Part shown: piece after piece, positions 1 through 7,509 of the stretch
Position numbering within the stretch: the first letter of the stretch is position 1
How the letters are laid out: each line of letters begins with the position of its first letter
Source: Candidatus Angelobacter sp. Gp1-AA117
GTDB taxonomy: Bacteria > Acidobacteriota > Terriglobia > Terriglobales > Acidobacteriaceae
Direction: 5' to 3'
Assembly: GCA_003223515.1 (NCBI GenBank)
Contig: QHVI01000061.1
Span: 1-33,033 of the forward strand
Length of the DNA: 33,033 bases
The notes under the pieces: generated by a model
What the model saw: the letters and a program-made list of their open reading frames with translations, nothing else
The model's database searches: none
Told to the model about the DNA's origin: nothing
Made by a program: the position numbers and the translations under genes

Positions 1-138
1 TGTTTGCCTTCCTCACAACATTGCAAGATTCTGCACCGCAAGTCGTCCCCTAATGCTTTTGCCATCCTCTATGTTGTCGCAGGAGCTTCGCCGAACCTGA
101 CAATAGCATAACTTTAATCAGTACGCTATTAACTAAAA

Positions 139-147
139 TGGTATAAT
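139..147 (+). promoter_or_regulatory. Extended -10 promoter element upstream of pgl
   Basis: The sequence TGG-TATAAT is a perfect extended -10 (TGn followed by TATAAT). It would place transcription start near 154, about 35 nt before the pgl start codon. I see no convincing -35 hexamer at 16-18 bp, which is tolerated for extended -10 promoters. The predicted leader would begin inside the short repeat at 151-180. No GTGA-N6-TCAC palindrome lies here, so pgl is probably outside the regulon seen further right. This is a motif match only. Confidence 0.4.
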
Positions 148-150
148 TTC

Positions 151-180
151 CTCCGCGTTCTCCGCGGCCTCTCCGGTGAA
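151..180 (-). repeat. Divergent inverted copy of the dispersed 'ccgcagaggacgcagagg' repeat
   Basis: Read on the minus strand this stretch is ttcaccgg-agaggccgcg-gagaacgcgg-agg. It resembles the purine-rich block of the longer repeats at 1717-1790 and 4567-4633 (ttaaccgcagaggacgcaaagaacgcagagg type). It lies in the leader of pgl, so it would be transcribed. It is short and divergent, so common origin is likely but not certain. Confidence 0.4.
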
Positions 181-188
181 AAGGTTTT

Positions 189-926
189 ATGTCTACCCGT
201 GAAATAAACATCGCCTCAGATATCACAGCCCTGTCCCGCATGGGTGCCGATGAATTTGTTCGCCGTGCCAAAGAGAGCATCGCCGAGCACGGAATATTCA
301 CCGTCGCCCTCTCCGGAGGCTCAACCCCCCAGGGCGCTCACGCTCTGTTGGCAGAGTACAAGGATTTGCCCTGGAATAAAATCCACATCTTCTTTGGCGA
401 CGACCGCCACGTCCCCCCCGACGATAAAGACAGCAACTACCGCGCCGCTAAAGAATCACTGCTTTCGAAGATCAATATTCGTGCTGAAAACATTCACCGC
501 ATATACACCGAACTGGATGCCCAAACCGCCGCCCAGCAATACGAAGATGAATTGAAGAAATTCTTCCAACTTCCTGCAGGCCAGTGGCCCCGCTTTGATC
601 TCATCATGCTGGGCATGGGTCCCGATGGTCACACTGCTTCCCTTTTTCCGGGCACTGCTGCTTTGAATGAAAACTCCCGATGGGTAGTCGCCAACTGGGT
701 GGAGAAGCTCAACACCTGGCGCATTACCTTCACTTTTCCCCTGATCAACCACGCCGCCGAAATCCTCTACCTGGTGGCCGGCGACGAGAAGACCGATGTA
801 TTAAAAGACGTGCTCGAAAATCCAAACAGAAATCTTTATCCCTCTCAGCGAGTGCAACCCATCGATGGCAAAATGATCTGGGTCATCGAACACGGCGCCG
901 CGAAGCTGCTGACAAATCTCAAATGA
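189..926 (+). CDS. pgl: 6-phosphogluconolactonase
   Basis: This 245-aa protein should hydrolyse 6-phospho-D-glucono-1,5-lactone to 6-phosphogluconate, the second step of the oxidative pentose phosphate pathway, in the cytosol. Family signatures are visible: the phosphate-binding SGGSTP near residue 43, the FFGDDRHVPPDDKDSN segment near residue 80 (matching W/F-x-DER-x-VP...SN) and the LGMGPDGHTASLFPG motif near residue 152. Length is normal for the DevB/SOL family. The ATG at 189 is preceded by AAAAGG 4 nt upstream, a usable ribosome site. The gene stands alone, with an extended -10 upstream and no obvious terminator after its TGA. Glucosamine-6-phosphate deaminase is a distant relative, but the GxDGHTASLFPG motif favours Pgl. 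I am confident of the family. Confidence 0.93.
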   Translation: MSTREINIASDITALSRMGADEFVRRAKESIAEHGIFTVALSGGSTPQGAHALLAEYKDLPWNKIHIFFGDDRHVPPDDKDSNYRAAKESLLSKINIRAENIHRIYTELDAQTAAQQYEDELKKFFQLPAGQWPRFDLIMLGMGPDGHTASLFPGTAALNENSRWVVANWVEKLNTWRITFTFPLINHAAEILYLVAGDEKTDVLKDVLENPNRNLYPSQRVQPIDGKMIWVIEHGAAKLLTNLK

Positions 927-1135
927 TCAGTCAGCAGCAGTAAGGCTGTTGTCTTTAATTTTTCGCAATCGGCGTGGCGGGCTGCAAAGCCATAAAAACA
1001 TTGTCTGCAAATGCAAAGAAAGTATGGGCGTTCCTCAAAAGAGATCCGCGCAGCCGAGGGTGGCTCCGTTGGCTATCGCGGCAGGAATCCCGGCGGCTGC
1101 GGTCCATTCGATCTTTTTAGATGTTCCCGGGATAT

Positions 1136-1177
1136 GTGACCACCGTCACGGTTCAATCTGCGGTGCGGTAGTAAGGT
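1136..1177 (+). promoter_or_regulatory. CRP/FNR-type operator plus -10, upstream of the CBS gene
   Basis: A perfect palindrome GTGAC-CACC-GTCAC occupies 1136-1149. Exactly 22 bp later is TAAGGT (1172-1177), a plausible -10. This spacing puts the palindrome centre at -41.5 from a start near 1184, the class II CRP/FNR activation geometry. The resulting leader of about 17 nt contains the strong GGAGGAAG ribosome site of the next gene. The palindrome and spacing are seen directly; the regulator family is inferred. Confidence 0.65.
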
Positions 1178-1200
1178 GAACTGTACGTCTGGAGGAAGTC

Positions 1201-1677
1201 ATGAAAGTCCACGATGTAATGTTGAAGAAACCTGTTTACTGCACTCCGTCCGATGACATTGCTCTGGTCGCAGCAGCGCTCAACGATTACAAGACCAGCA
1301 TCATGCCGGTAACGGAACACCACCGGCTGCCTTCGAAACTGGTTGGCCTGGTGACGGCCTGGGACATCTGCGACAAAGTAGTGGCAAAGGCCAGAGATCC
1401 CTACGCCGTGAATGCAGGCGATTGCATGTCTATGCAATTCGAGTTCTGCGAGCCGGGAGATTCTATTGACCAGGCGCTTCTTAAGATGCGTGGGGCCGGA
1501 GTGTTGAGACTGCCAGTGACGAATCAAAAGGGAGAACTGGTCGGCACTATCTCCATGGGAGACATTATTCGACACCAGGCGGCAGACAGCAGAAAGCTCT
1601 TTGAAATAATGGCGGCAGTCTGCGTCAACGACGGCGCACCGGAACACATCGGCGAAGTAGTTGGGATGGCGGTATAG
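1201..1677 (+). CDS. Two-CBS-domain protein
   Basis: The 158-aa product is little more than a tandem pair of CBS domains (a Bateman module). CBS1 spans about residues 1-62, starting VHDVMLKKPVYCTPSDD and ending LVGLVTAWDIC. CBS2 spans about 72-125, CMSMQFEFCEPGDSIDQAL to LVGTISMGDII. Such modules bind adenosine nucleotides and usually act as energy or redox sensors; the partner is unknown here. No catalytic domain or membrane segment is fused. GGAGGAAG lies 2-9 nt before the ATG and fixes the start. The gene follows an operator of the regulon. Stand-alone CBS proteins of this kind (for example mycobacterial Hrp1) are known hypoxia-regulon members, which fits its neighbours. The precise role is unknown. 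Confidence 0.9.
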   Translation: MKVHDVMLKKPVYCTPSDDIALVAAALNDYKTSIMPVTEHHRLPSKLVGLVTAWDICDKVVAKARDPYAVNAGDCMSMQFEFCEPGDSIDQALLKMRGAGVLRLPVTNQKGELVGTISMGDIIRHQAADSRKLFEIMAAVCVNDGAPEHIGEVVGMAV

Positions 1678-1716
1678 CAGTCAGCATTCAGCCTTTTGAC
1701 ATTCAGGAGGGCGTTT

Positions 1717-1790
1717 AACCACAGCGTAGCGGAGGCCCAACCGAAAAACCTTTAACCGCAGAGGACGCAAAGAACGCAGAGGACGCAAAA
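1717..1790 (+). repeat. Dispersed intergenic repeat, copy A
   Basis: This copy contains aaccacagcgtagcggaggc, a short spacer, then ttaaccgcagaggacgcaaa and a second agaacgcagaggacgc block. The same two-part arrangement recurs at 4567-4633. It sits between the CBS gene and mgtA and contains no open frame of note. The 1678-1953 interval holds nothing else I can identify. Confidence 0.75.
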
Positions 1791-1953
1791 ATAGTTTATG
1801 TGTATTTGCTCCGGCACTGTTTTTATATCGGTCCCGATGACCTGATTCCTGAAATCTCCCGACCCTCCATTTGAAGCCACAGACAATAACACAATCAATG
1901 AGCGTCATACTCTTTCACGTTCATCATGCTCAAGCTGGGCAAAGCTTGCGGCA

Positions 1954-1997
1954 GTGACAGCCGTCACGCAACAAAATTTCTTCACTTTGCATACAAT
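1954..1997 (+). promoter_or_regulatory. CRP/FNR-type operator plus -10, upstream of mgtA
   Basis: The palindrome GTGAC-AGCC-GTCAC lies at 1954-1967. TACAAT, a good -10, lies at 1992-1997 after 24 bp, 2 bp more than at most other sites; a poorer hexamer (cataca) starts at exactly 22 bp. Transcription would begin near 2002-2004, a few bases before the ATG at 2007. The element lies inside the longest open frame (from 1926), which argues that the frame's first 27 codons are not translated. Confidence 0.6.
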
Positions 1998-2006
1998 GAT
2001 GCTGCA

Positions 2007-4505
2007 ATGGAGCCAGTATTGAATTCAGCGAACATCGCTCCGGCAACTCAGTTGCCCTCCGGATTGGCTTCACAGGAAGCCGAAAAGCGGCTGAAGCAGT
2101 TCGGGCCCAATGATCCCGCTCCATCGCACCAACGATCTATTGTTGGCGAGTTGCTGCTGCTGTTTGTCAACCCACTGGTCATTATTCTTCTACTGGCAGC
2201 CGTTATCTCGGGGTTCATCGGCCAGTTGCTGGATGCCGGGATCATCGTAGTGATGGTGCTGGTTGGAGTGGCGATCAACTTCTACCAAACCTACCGCTCG
2301 AAGGTTGCCATTGAGAGTTTGCGGGCGCGGGTTGCGCCCACAACAAATGTATTGCGGGATGGCCAGTGGCAGGAGATCAATCGCCGTGACGTTGTGCCCG
2401 GAGACATCGTCCGGCTTTCGGCTGGAGACCTGGTCCCAGCGGATGCCCGGCTGCTCAACGCCCGCGACCTTTACGTGCAGCAGGCCGCGCTCACAGGCGA
2501 ATCTCTTCCAGCAGAAAAGCAGGCGAATGGCAACGCCGCACCCAACACCCCGGATTCCCTCAACATGGTTTTTCTAGGCACATCTGTAGTAAGCGGGACC
2601 GCGGTCGCAGAGGTGGTGGCCACCGGCAGGCAAACGGCATTTGGAGATATCGCCGAGCGTCTGGCGGCGCGTCCGGAAGAGACTGCATTCGACCGTGGCT
2701 TGCGCCAGTTCGGCGGGCTCATCATGCGCGCTGTTATATTCCTGGTGCTTTTCCTGCTGGTGGTAAGCATTGTTCTGCATCATGACACGCTGGAGTCTAT
2801 GCTATTTGCAATCGCGCTGGCCGTGGGCCTGACGCCCGAGTTCCTGCCCATGATCACCTCGGTCACTCTGTCCCGAGGTGCGGTGGTCATGGCGCGCAAG
2901 AAGGCGATCGTCAAACATCTCTCCGCGATCCAGAACTTCGGCAGTATTGACGTGCTGTGCAGCGACAAAACCGGAACCATTACCACGGGAAACATGGCGC
3001 TCGACAGCTCTCTGGACCCCTTTGGACACCCGGCAGAGAGGCCGTTCGAGCTGGCTTACATCAACAGCAAATTCGAGACAGGCATTCGCAGTCCTCTGGA
3101 CGCCGCTATTCTCAAACGGCCATCACCTGCGGCAGATGGTTTTGAGAAGCGTGACGAAATTCCCTTCGATTTTGAGCGCCGTCGTCTTTCGATTGTGGTG
3201 GAACACTCTTCGCAGTGGACGCTCATCACCAAAGGCTCCCCTGAAGGAATTTTCCCGCTGCTCTCCGCTTATGAAATCAATGGAGAGACACGCGCCATCG
3301 ATGCAGAGGCTCTCGCCTCGTTTCACAAAATCTATGAAGATCTAAGCCGTCAGGGGTTTCGCTTGCTGGCCGTGGCCTATGCCAAGGTGTCTCCGCAGCG
3401 GGCTTATTCCGTTGCCGATGAGCATGACCTGACGCTGGCGGGCTTTCTGGGATTCGGTGATCCTCCGCTGGCCGATGCCGGCGAGGCGATTGCAGCCTTG
3501 AAGCGTGATGGCGTCGAGGTAAAAATCATCACCGGTGACAGCGATTTGGTCAGCGGCAGAATCTGCGGCCAGGTGGGCATCGATCCCGGAAAGATTGTTC
3601 TCGGCTCAGAACTCGACAAGATGAGCGATGGGGCCCTGGGCCATGTTGCCGAACAGGCAACCGTATTTGCGCGAGTTTCTCCGGCACAGAAAAACCGCAT
3701 CATCATGGCGCTCAAACACCGCAGCCACGTGGTCGGTTACATGGGCGACGGCATCAATGACGCCCCTTCGCTGCATGCCGCCGACGTGGGCATCTCGGTT
3801 TCCACAGCCGTGGATGTGGCCCGCGATGCCGCGGATATCATCCTGCTCGAGCCGGGTTTGCGGGTCCTGCACGATGGAATTCTGGAAGGCCGCAAGGCCT
3901 TTGGCAACGTGATGAAGTACCTGCTGATGGGCACCAGTTCCAACTTTGGCAATATGCTCAGCATGGCGGGAGCATCTTTGTTTCTCCCGTTTCTTCCCAT
4001 GCTTCCCACACAGATCCTGCTGAACAATTTTCTCTATGACATGGCGCAGATCACAATTCCCAGTGACCGCGTGGATGAGGCATACGTCCGCGCTCCTCAG
4101 CAGTGGGACATCCGGCTGATTCGCAATTTCATGCTTTTCATCGGCCCCATCAGCTCGATCTATGACTTCCTGACCTTTTATGTGCTCCTTTATCTGCTGC
4201 ATGCCGGCCAGCAGGAATTCCATACCGGATGGTTCGTGGAATCGCTGGCCACGCAGACGCTGGTACTGTTCGTGATCCGTACTGCGGGAAATCCGCTTCG
4301 CAGCCGTCCCAGCCCGGCGCTCACCGCCACGACTCTGGCCATTGTCTTGATCGGAGTCTTGCTGCCTTTTACGCCTATCGCTGCCGATCTGGGGTTCACG
4401 CCCTTGCCGCCGATCTATTTTGCGTTTCTGGCAGGAGCAACGGTTACCTATCTTCTGCTCGTTGAGGTTGGAAAGCGCTTCCTGATGCGGAGAACGCTGC
4501 GCTGA
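2007..4505 (+). CDS. mgtA: MgtA/MgtB-type magnesium-translocating P-type ATPase
   Basis: This 832-aa protein is a P3B ATPase of the inner membrane, expected to import Mg2+ using ATP. Visible elements in order are: an N-terminal cation-ATPase domain (LASQEAEKRLKQFGPNDPA), TM1-2, the actuator TGES near residue 161, the ion-binding TPEFLPMI helix near 276, the phosphorylated DKTGT aspartate near 319, the hinge GDGINDAP near 580, and a six-helix C-terminal block. The NFGNMLSMAGASLFLPFLPM segment is very typical of MgtA rather than of Ca2+ or K+ pumps. It is somewhat shorter than enteric MgtA (about 900 aa). An upstream in-frame start at 1926 is possible, but that stretch carries the operator and -10, so I prefer the ATG at 2007, giving a leaderless or nearly leaderless mRNA. 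No mgtL-like leader is seen. Confidence 0.92.
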   Translation: MEPVLNSANIAPATQLPSGLASQEAEKRLKQFGPNDPAPSHQRSIVGELLLLFVNPLVIILLLAAVISGFIGQLLDAGIIVVMVLVGVAINFYQTYRSKVAIESLRARVAPTTNVLRDGQWQEINRRDVVPGDIVRLSAGDLVPADARLLNARDLYVQQAALTGESLPAEKQANGNAAPNTPDSLNMVFLGTSVVSGTAVAEVVATGRQTAFGDIAERLAARPEETAFDRGLRQFGGLIMRAVIFLVLFLLVVSIVLHHDTLESMLFAIALAVGLTPEFLPMITSVTLSRGAVVMARKKAIVKHLSAIQNFGSIDVLCSDKTGTITTGNMALDSSLDPFGHPAERPFELAYINSKFETGIRSPLDAAILKRPSPAADGFEKRDEIPFDFERRRLSIVVEHSSQWTLITKGSPEGIFPLLSAYEINGETRAIDAEALASFHKIYEDLSRQGFRLLAVAYAKVSPQRAYSVADEHDLTLAGFLGFGDPPLADAGEAIAALKRDGVEVKIITGDSDLVSGRICGQVGIDPGKIVLGSELDKMSDGALGHVAEQATVFARVSPAQKNRIIMALKHRSHVVGYMGDGINDAPSLHAADVGISVSTAVDVARDAADIILLEPGLRVLHDGILEGRKAFGNVMKYLLMGTSSNFGNMLSMAGASLFLPFLPMLPTQILLNNFLYDMAQITIPSDRVDEAYVRAPQQWDIRLIRNFMLFIGPISSIYDFLTFYVLLYLLHAGQQEFHTGWFVESLATQTLVLFVIRTAGNPLRSRPSPALTATTLAIVLIGVLLPFTPIAADLGFTPLPPIYFAFLAGATVTYLLLVEVGKRFLMRRTLR

Positions 4506-4566
4506 TTCCCTGCTTAGGAACTTCCTGCAATTCCGGTGCTGGCCAGCGTGGTTTAGATAAGAATTG

Positions 4567-4633
4567 AACCGCAGCGTAGCGAAGCCACAACCAAAAGCTT
4601 TCACCGCAGAGGGCGCAGAGGACGCAGAGGTAA
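4567..4633 (+). repeat. Dispersed intergenic repeat, copy B
   Basis: It starts aaccgcagcgtagcgaagcc and continues with ttcaccgcagagggcgcaga and gacgcagaggtaa. It matches copy A (1717-1790) in both halves and in orientation, each copy lying shortly upstream or downstream of a regulon gene. It does not encode a protein. Its function, if any, is unknown. Confidence 0.75.
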
Positions 4634-4896
4634 CAAAAGTGTTGATAATGTATTGAATTTGGCGGTGTGTTGCTCCCTATGGACCGCACGCGCCCTTGGC
4701 TCCCGGGAGAATTCGTCGCAAGCAGAGAAGAATTCGAACGTTAGCAATACAAAGGCACGAAGTATTGCGAAGGATTTCTGATCAAAGCCTTATGAAACTT
4801 TTCGCGATTAGCCTTACCGCTTTGCGGGGATTGCTCTAGCGGTGTACCGCCAGTGCGCGGTCCAATTTGGCATCTCTTCAGCAGACGCAGATGACA

Positions 4897-4910
4897 GTGA
4901 CGCACGTCAC
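4897..4910. promoter_or_regulatory. Orphan GTGA-N6-TCAC palindrome
   Basis: The sequence is GTGAC-GCAC-GTCAC, a perfect 5+5 palindrome like the gene-linked copies. On the plus strand the hexamer 22 bp downstream is ccgggc, and on the minus strand gatgcc; neither resembles a -10. No gene starts nearby in either direction. It may be a decayed promoter, a decoy, or the promoter of an unrecognised short transcript. Confidence 0.4.
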
Positions 4911-4970
4911 CACGCAATCGGGTTAGAAATGGCCGGGCAACAGAGCGTCGCCTGACTTCCTCTTGGTTGA

Positions 4971-5258
4971 TCAAGCCGCTGTTTTGCTGGTCTTCACATT
5001 CGCTTGCGGGTGGTGCATGCGATAGAAGAGATTATGAATAGGAACGAAGAGCAATGAGATATACGCTCCATAGATAAAGCTCTCCAGCGCTCCCACAACG
5101 AATCGCACGGGCGTAATCCACCTGAATCCGGGCAAGAAGGTTTCCAGTAGCCGGATGTACGCAGGATTGCTCGCAGCAAGGTTCCAGGCCACGAACAGGC
5201 AGAATGTGAGCAGGAAGAAGGAGCCGAGCGACCAGAACCAGACTTTGATCTTCAACAT
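4971..5258 (-). CDS. Small two-helix membrane protein, DUF5676-like
   Basis: The 95-aa product has two predicted membrane helices, about residues 8-28 (FWSLGSFFLLTFCLFVAWNL) and 54-75 (FVVGALESFIYGAYISLLFV), with a short polar C-terminus. The layout, in particular the G-x-x-x-x-F-x-x-G-x-x-x region of the second helix, resembles DUF5676 membrane proteins, whose function is unknown. AGGAG lies 9-10 nt before the ATG, supporting the start. It is divergent from the next gene, and an operator on its side of the shared promoter region suggests co-regulation. The family call is from memory of the pattern and is moderate. Confidence 0.7.
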   Translation of the reverse strand: MLKIKVWFWSLGSFFLLTFCLFVAWNLAASNPAYIRLLETFLPGFRWITPVRFVVGALESFIYGAYISLLFVPIHNLFYRMHHPQANVKTSKTAA

Positions 5259-5305
5259 GATGCGTCTCCTGGAACCAGCATGCCCTGTTCGCCTGACCGG
5301 GCGCG

Positions 5306-5319
5306 GTGATACACGTCAC
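5306..5319 (-). promoter_or_regulatory. CRP/FNR-type operator for the minus-strand membrane protein gene
   Basis: The core is GTGA-TACACG-TCAC. Read towards the minus-strand gene, the nearest hexamer to the expected 22-bp position is gcatgc (5283-5278) or, one base further, catgct, a weak -10. Predicted transcription start is near 5271, giving a leader of about 13 nt that includes the gene's ribosome site. It is one of a pair of palindromes whose centres are 29 bp apart in this divergent region. Confidence 0.5.
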
Positions 5320-5334
5320 AATGCACTGTGCTGC

Positions 5335-5376
5335 GTGATGCCGGTCACGTACCGGTATGCGCCTTGGCCCCATAAT
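5335..5376 (+). promoter_or_regulatory. CRP/FNR-type operator plus -10 for the gene at 5390
   Basis: The palindrome GTGA-TGCCGG-TCAC occupies 5335-5348. CATAAT (5371-5376), five of six matches to the -10 consensus, begins exactly 22 bp after it. Transcription would start near 5383, seven bases before the ATG at 5390. This makes the earlier in-frame start at 5357, which lies upstream of the -10, unlikely. Confidence 0.65.
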
Positions 5377-5389
5377 CTATGCTGGTGAA

Positions 5390-6229
5390 ATGTTTTTGGC
5401 AGAGTTAACACAGAACAGAGTGGCTTATTTGCGCCGGACCACGGAGAGACTTAGCGGATGTCTTTTGTTTGCTGTCATGGCAGCAAATCATCCAGTGATG
5501 GTGCAGACGAATGCTCCCGATCACAGGCCGAATACCTCGAGTACGGCGGCAACGCCCTGTGTGGAACCTGCTCCCCTCTTTTCTGCCGCAGACTATGAGG
5601 GTCCGTTGAACAAGGCGGTGACATATTTTTCCCGCAAGCTGGAAATCAAGACTGTCCACGAGCCCCGTTCTGGCAAAGGACACAAGCTTTGCAGCCTTAG
5701 CTCCGCAGACAAATTTCGCCTGTCCTTCAACAATACGGTTGAGCCGGTAACGTTTGTGGGGGCGGCATTCAATGCCGGCCTGGATCAGGCGCAGAACAAT
5801 GACCCTTCTTTCGGCCAGGGAATGGCCGGTTACGGTAAACACTATGCTGCGGCGCTGGCGGACAGCGCTTCTGAAGACTTCTTTCACACCTTTGCTTTCC
5901 CGGTTATCTTCCGTCAGGATCCCCGCTACTATCGAAAGTTTGAAGGACCCATAAGCCACAGGCTCGGCCATGCTCTGTCCCACATTTTTGTGGCCCGCAG
6001 CGATTCCGGCAAACCCATGCTTAATTTTTCTGAATGGCTCGGCACCACTGCTTCCACGGCGCTGGCTAATACCTACCATCCGGGAAACCGCCGCGGAATC
6101 GGTCCCGCGGCATCACGCATCGCTGTAAGTATTGGCACGGACGCAGGCTTTGACGTATTGCGCGAGTTCTGGCCGGAACTGGTGCATACCTTCAGGCTGC
6201 CATTCCGGGTGCGCGGAAATCATCCGTAA
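5390..6229 (+). CDS. Conserved protein of unknown function, probably exported
   Basis: I do not recognise a named function for this 279-aa protein. After a basic N-terminus (YLRRTTERLSG) comes a short hydrophobic stretch that could be a weak signal peptide, then a low-complexity Thr/Pro/Ala linker to about residue 55. The conserved-looking body contains PLNKAVTYFSRKLEIKTV, GYGKHYAAALADSASEDFF, PVIFRQDPRYYRK, a serine-rich ARSDSG turn and LNFSEWLGT. This pattern of G-Y-G-K-x-Y plus QDPRYYR recurs, from memory, in acidobacterial hypothetical proteins. I prefer the ATG at 5390 because the promoter -10 at 5371-5376 excludes the earlier start at 5357; the ATG at 5477 would remove the hydrophobic stretch. 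It is divergent from the small membrane protein and shares its regulatory region. Confidence 0.75.
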   Translation: MFLAELTQNRVAYLRRTTERLSGCLLFAVMAANHPVMVQTNAPDHRPNTSSTAATPCVEPAPLFSAADYEGPLNKAVTYFSRKLEIKTVHEPRSGKGHKLCSLSSADKFRLSFNNTVEPVTFVGAAFNAGLDQAQNNDPSFGQGMAGYGKHYAAALADSASEDFFHTFAFPVIFRQDPRYYRKFEGPISHRLGHALSHIFVARSDSGKPMLNFSEWLGTTASTALANTYHPGNRRGIGPAASRIAVSIGTDAGFDVLREFWPELVHTFRLPFRVRGNHP

Positions 6230-6253
6230 TCCACTGTCTCGCCTGTATACCAT

Positions 6254-6295
6254 GTGACCCGTGTCACAGCACTGGCGCCGACAAAGGGGTCAACT
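6254..6295 (+). promoter_or_regulatory. CRP/FNR-type operator plus -10 for the adh-pfk operon
   Basis: A perfect palindrome GTGAC-CCGT-GTCAC lies at 6254-6267. The hexamer 22 bp further, tcaact (6290-6295), is a weak -10, as expected for an activator-dependent promoter. Start of transcription would be near 6302, leaving AGAAGG as a ribosome site for the ATG at 6316. Confidence 0.6.
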
Positions 6296-6315
6296 AAAGG
6301 GTAGAAGGATGGTGG

Positions 6316-7509
6316 ATGATGGCAACAGCAGAGATAACAGCAAACAATGTTGGCGTGACTGCAAAGACGGCAACCACAACCATGAAAGCTTTGGTGTTTC
6401 GAGGAGCAAATAAAATCGCGGTTGAGGAAGTTCCAATCCCGCGGCCGAAATATGGTGAAGCCGTGATGCGCGTTACGTTGACCACGATTTGCGGCACTGA
6501 CGTGCACATTTTGAAAGGCGAGTACCCGGTGAAACCGGGCCTGATCATCGGGCATGAAGCTGTGGGAGTGATTCACGAGCTTGGGCCGGGAGTTACCGGC
6601 TACACGAAAGGCGACCGCGTTCTCATAGGCGCTATCACGCCCTGCGGCCAGTGTAATGCCTGCCTGAGCGGCGACCTGTCACAGTGCGGCGGCCCAATCG
6701 GCGGATGGAAATTCGGCAACACTATCGACGGCTGCCAGGCTGAGTATGTGCTGGTTCCCAATGCTGAGGCAAACCTGGCGAAGGTCCCCGAACATCTGCG
6801 TGACGAAGAAGTGGTGCTGCTGGCAGACATTGCTTCCACCGGCTTTTCTGCATCAGAAAGCGCGCCGGTAAAGATAGGCGACACCGTCGCCATTTTCGCG
6901 CAAGGCCCGATTGGGCTGTGCGCAACCGCGGGTGCCCGCTTGCATGGCGCAAACTGCATCTACGTGGTGGATCCAAATCCCGGACGGCTGGCAGAGGCAA
7001 AAAAGATGGGCGCTGACGTTGTGTTAAGCAGTAATGAGATTGATCCAGTGAAGGAGATCCTGCGGCTGACGAATGGCCGTGGTGTGGACGTGGCCATTGA
7101 AGCCCTTGGCCAGCAAGCCACGTTTGAAAATGCACTGCGTGTCCTGCGGCCTGGTGGAACCCTTTCCAGCCTAGGAGTGTATTCCGGCAAGCTTTCCATA
7201 CCGCTGGAAGTGTTTGCCGCCGGACTGGGCGATCACAAGATTGTGACTACACTCTGTCCGGGAGGCAAAGAGCGTATGCGCCGGCTCATGGAGCTGGTTG
7301 CGCACCGTCGTGTAGACTTGACCCCGCTGCTCACCCATACGTTTCCGCTGGAGCGCATCACAGAAGCCTACGAGCTTTTTGCTGCGCAACGCGATGGAGT
7401 GCTGAAGGTGGCGATCCGAGTGCAAGGCAGAATTCCCGAAGAGCCTGGCCCAAATCGCGGACGTGAGGCGGCTTTACTATCGGGAAACAGAAACAATGAA
7501 CTCTGCTAA
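6316..7509 (+). CDS. Zinc-dependent medium-chain alcohol dehydrogenase
   Basis: This 397-aa protein belongs to the zinc MDR family and most resembles bacterial secondary-alcohol or threonine-dehydrogenase-like enzymes using NAD(P). Visible are the catalytic zinc ligands in TTICGTDVH (near residue 60) and GHEAVGVI (near 80), the four-cysteine structural-zinc lobe CGQCNACLSGDLSQC (near 113-127), and the Rossmann glycine run AQGPIGLCA (near 197). Two extensions flank the usual 350-aa core: about 22 Ala/Thr-rich residues before MKALVF, and a tail after KVAIRV. AGAAGG precedes the ATG at 6316, and nothing precedes the inner ATG at 6382, so I keep the long form. Its last 14 bases overlap the start of pfk. 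The substrate is uncertain; a fermentative role would suit the regulon. Confidence 0.88.
   Translation: MMATAEITANNVGVTAKTATTTMKALVFRGANKIAVEEVPIPRPKYGEAVMRVTLTTICGTDVHILKGEYPVKPGLIIGHEAVGVIHELGPGVTGYTKGDRVLIGAITPCGQCNACLSGDLSQCGGPIGGWKFGNTIDGCQAEYVLVPNAEANLAKVPEHLRDEEVVLLADIASTGFSASESAPVKIGDTVAIFAQGPIGLCATAGARLHGANCIYVVDPNPGRLAEAKKMGADVVLSSNEIDPVKEILRLTNGRGVDVAIEALGQQATFENALRVLRPGGTLSSLGVYSGKLSIPLEVFAAGLGDHKIVTTLCPGGKERMRRLMELVAHRRVDLTPLLTHTFPLERITEAYELFAAQRDGVLKVAIRVQGRIPEEPGPNRGREAALLSGNRNNELC

Larger units (their letters stand above)
4506..4970. other. Intergenic region between mgtA and the small membrane protein gene
   Basis: This 465-bp gap holds a dispersed repeat (4567-4633) and an orphan GTGA-N6-TCAC palindrome (4897-4910). 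Open frames on either strand lack recognisable domains, ribosome sites and sensible composition. I see no terminator hairpin after mgtA. Confidence 0.6.

Noticed and set aside
1954-1967. Palindromes as HcpR or NsrR sites
   Set aside because: HcpR-type sites also contain GTGA-N6-TCAC, but the flanking TT/AA expected in them is not conserved here, and NsrR sites differ. I therefore claim only the CRP/FNR superfamily level.
3606-4604. 332-aa open frame on the minus strand, antisense to mgtA
   Set aside because: It is the shadow of a codon-biased real gene: rich in Arg/Gln/His, no domain, no start context, while the plus-strand frame has all P-type ATPase motifs.
4741-4974. 77-aa minus-strand frame in the mgtA downstream gap
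   Set aside because: It is not recognisable, has Arg-rich shadow-like composition, and would start within the 3' end of the small membrane protein gene without a ribosome site.
5405-6079. 224-aa minus-strand frame opposite the gene at 5390
   Set aside because: No recognisable motif. The plus strand has a well-placed promoter and family-like conserved blocks.
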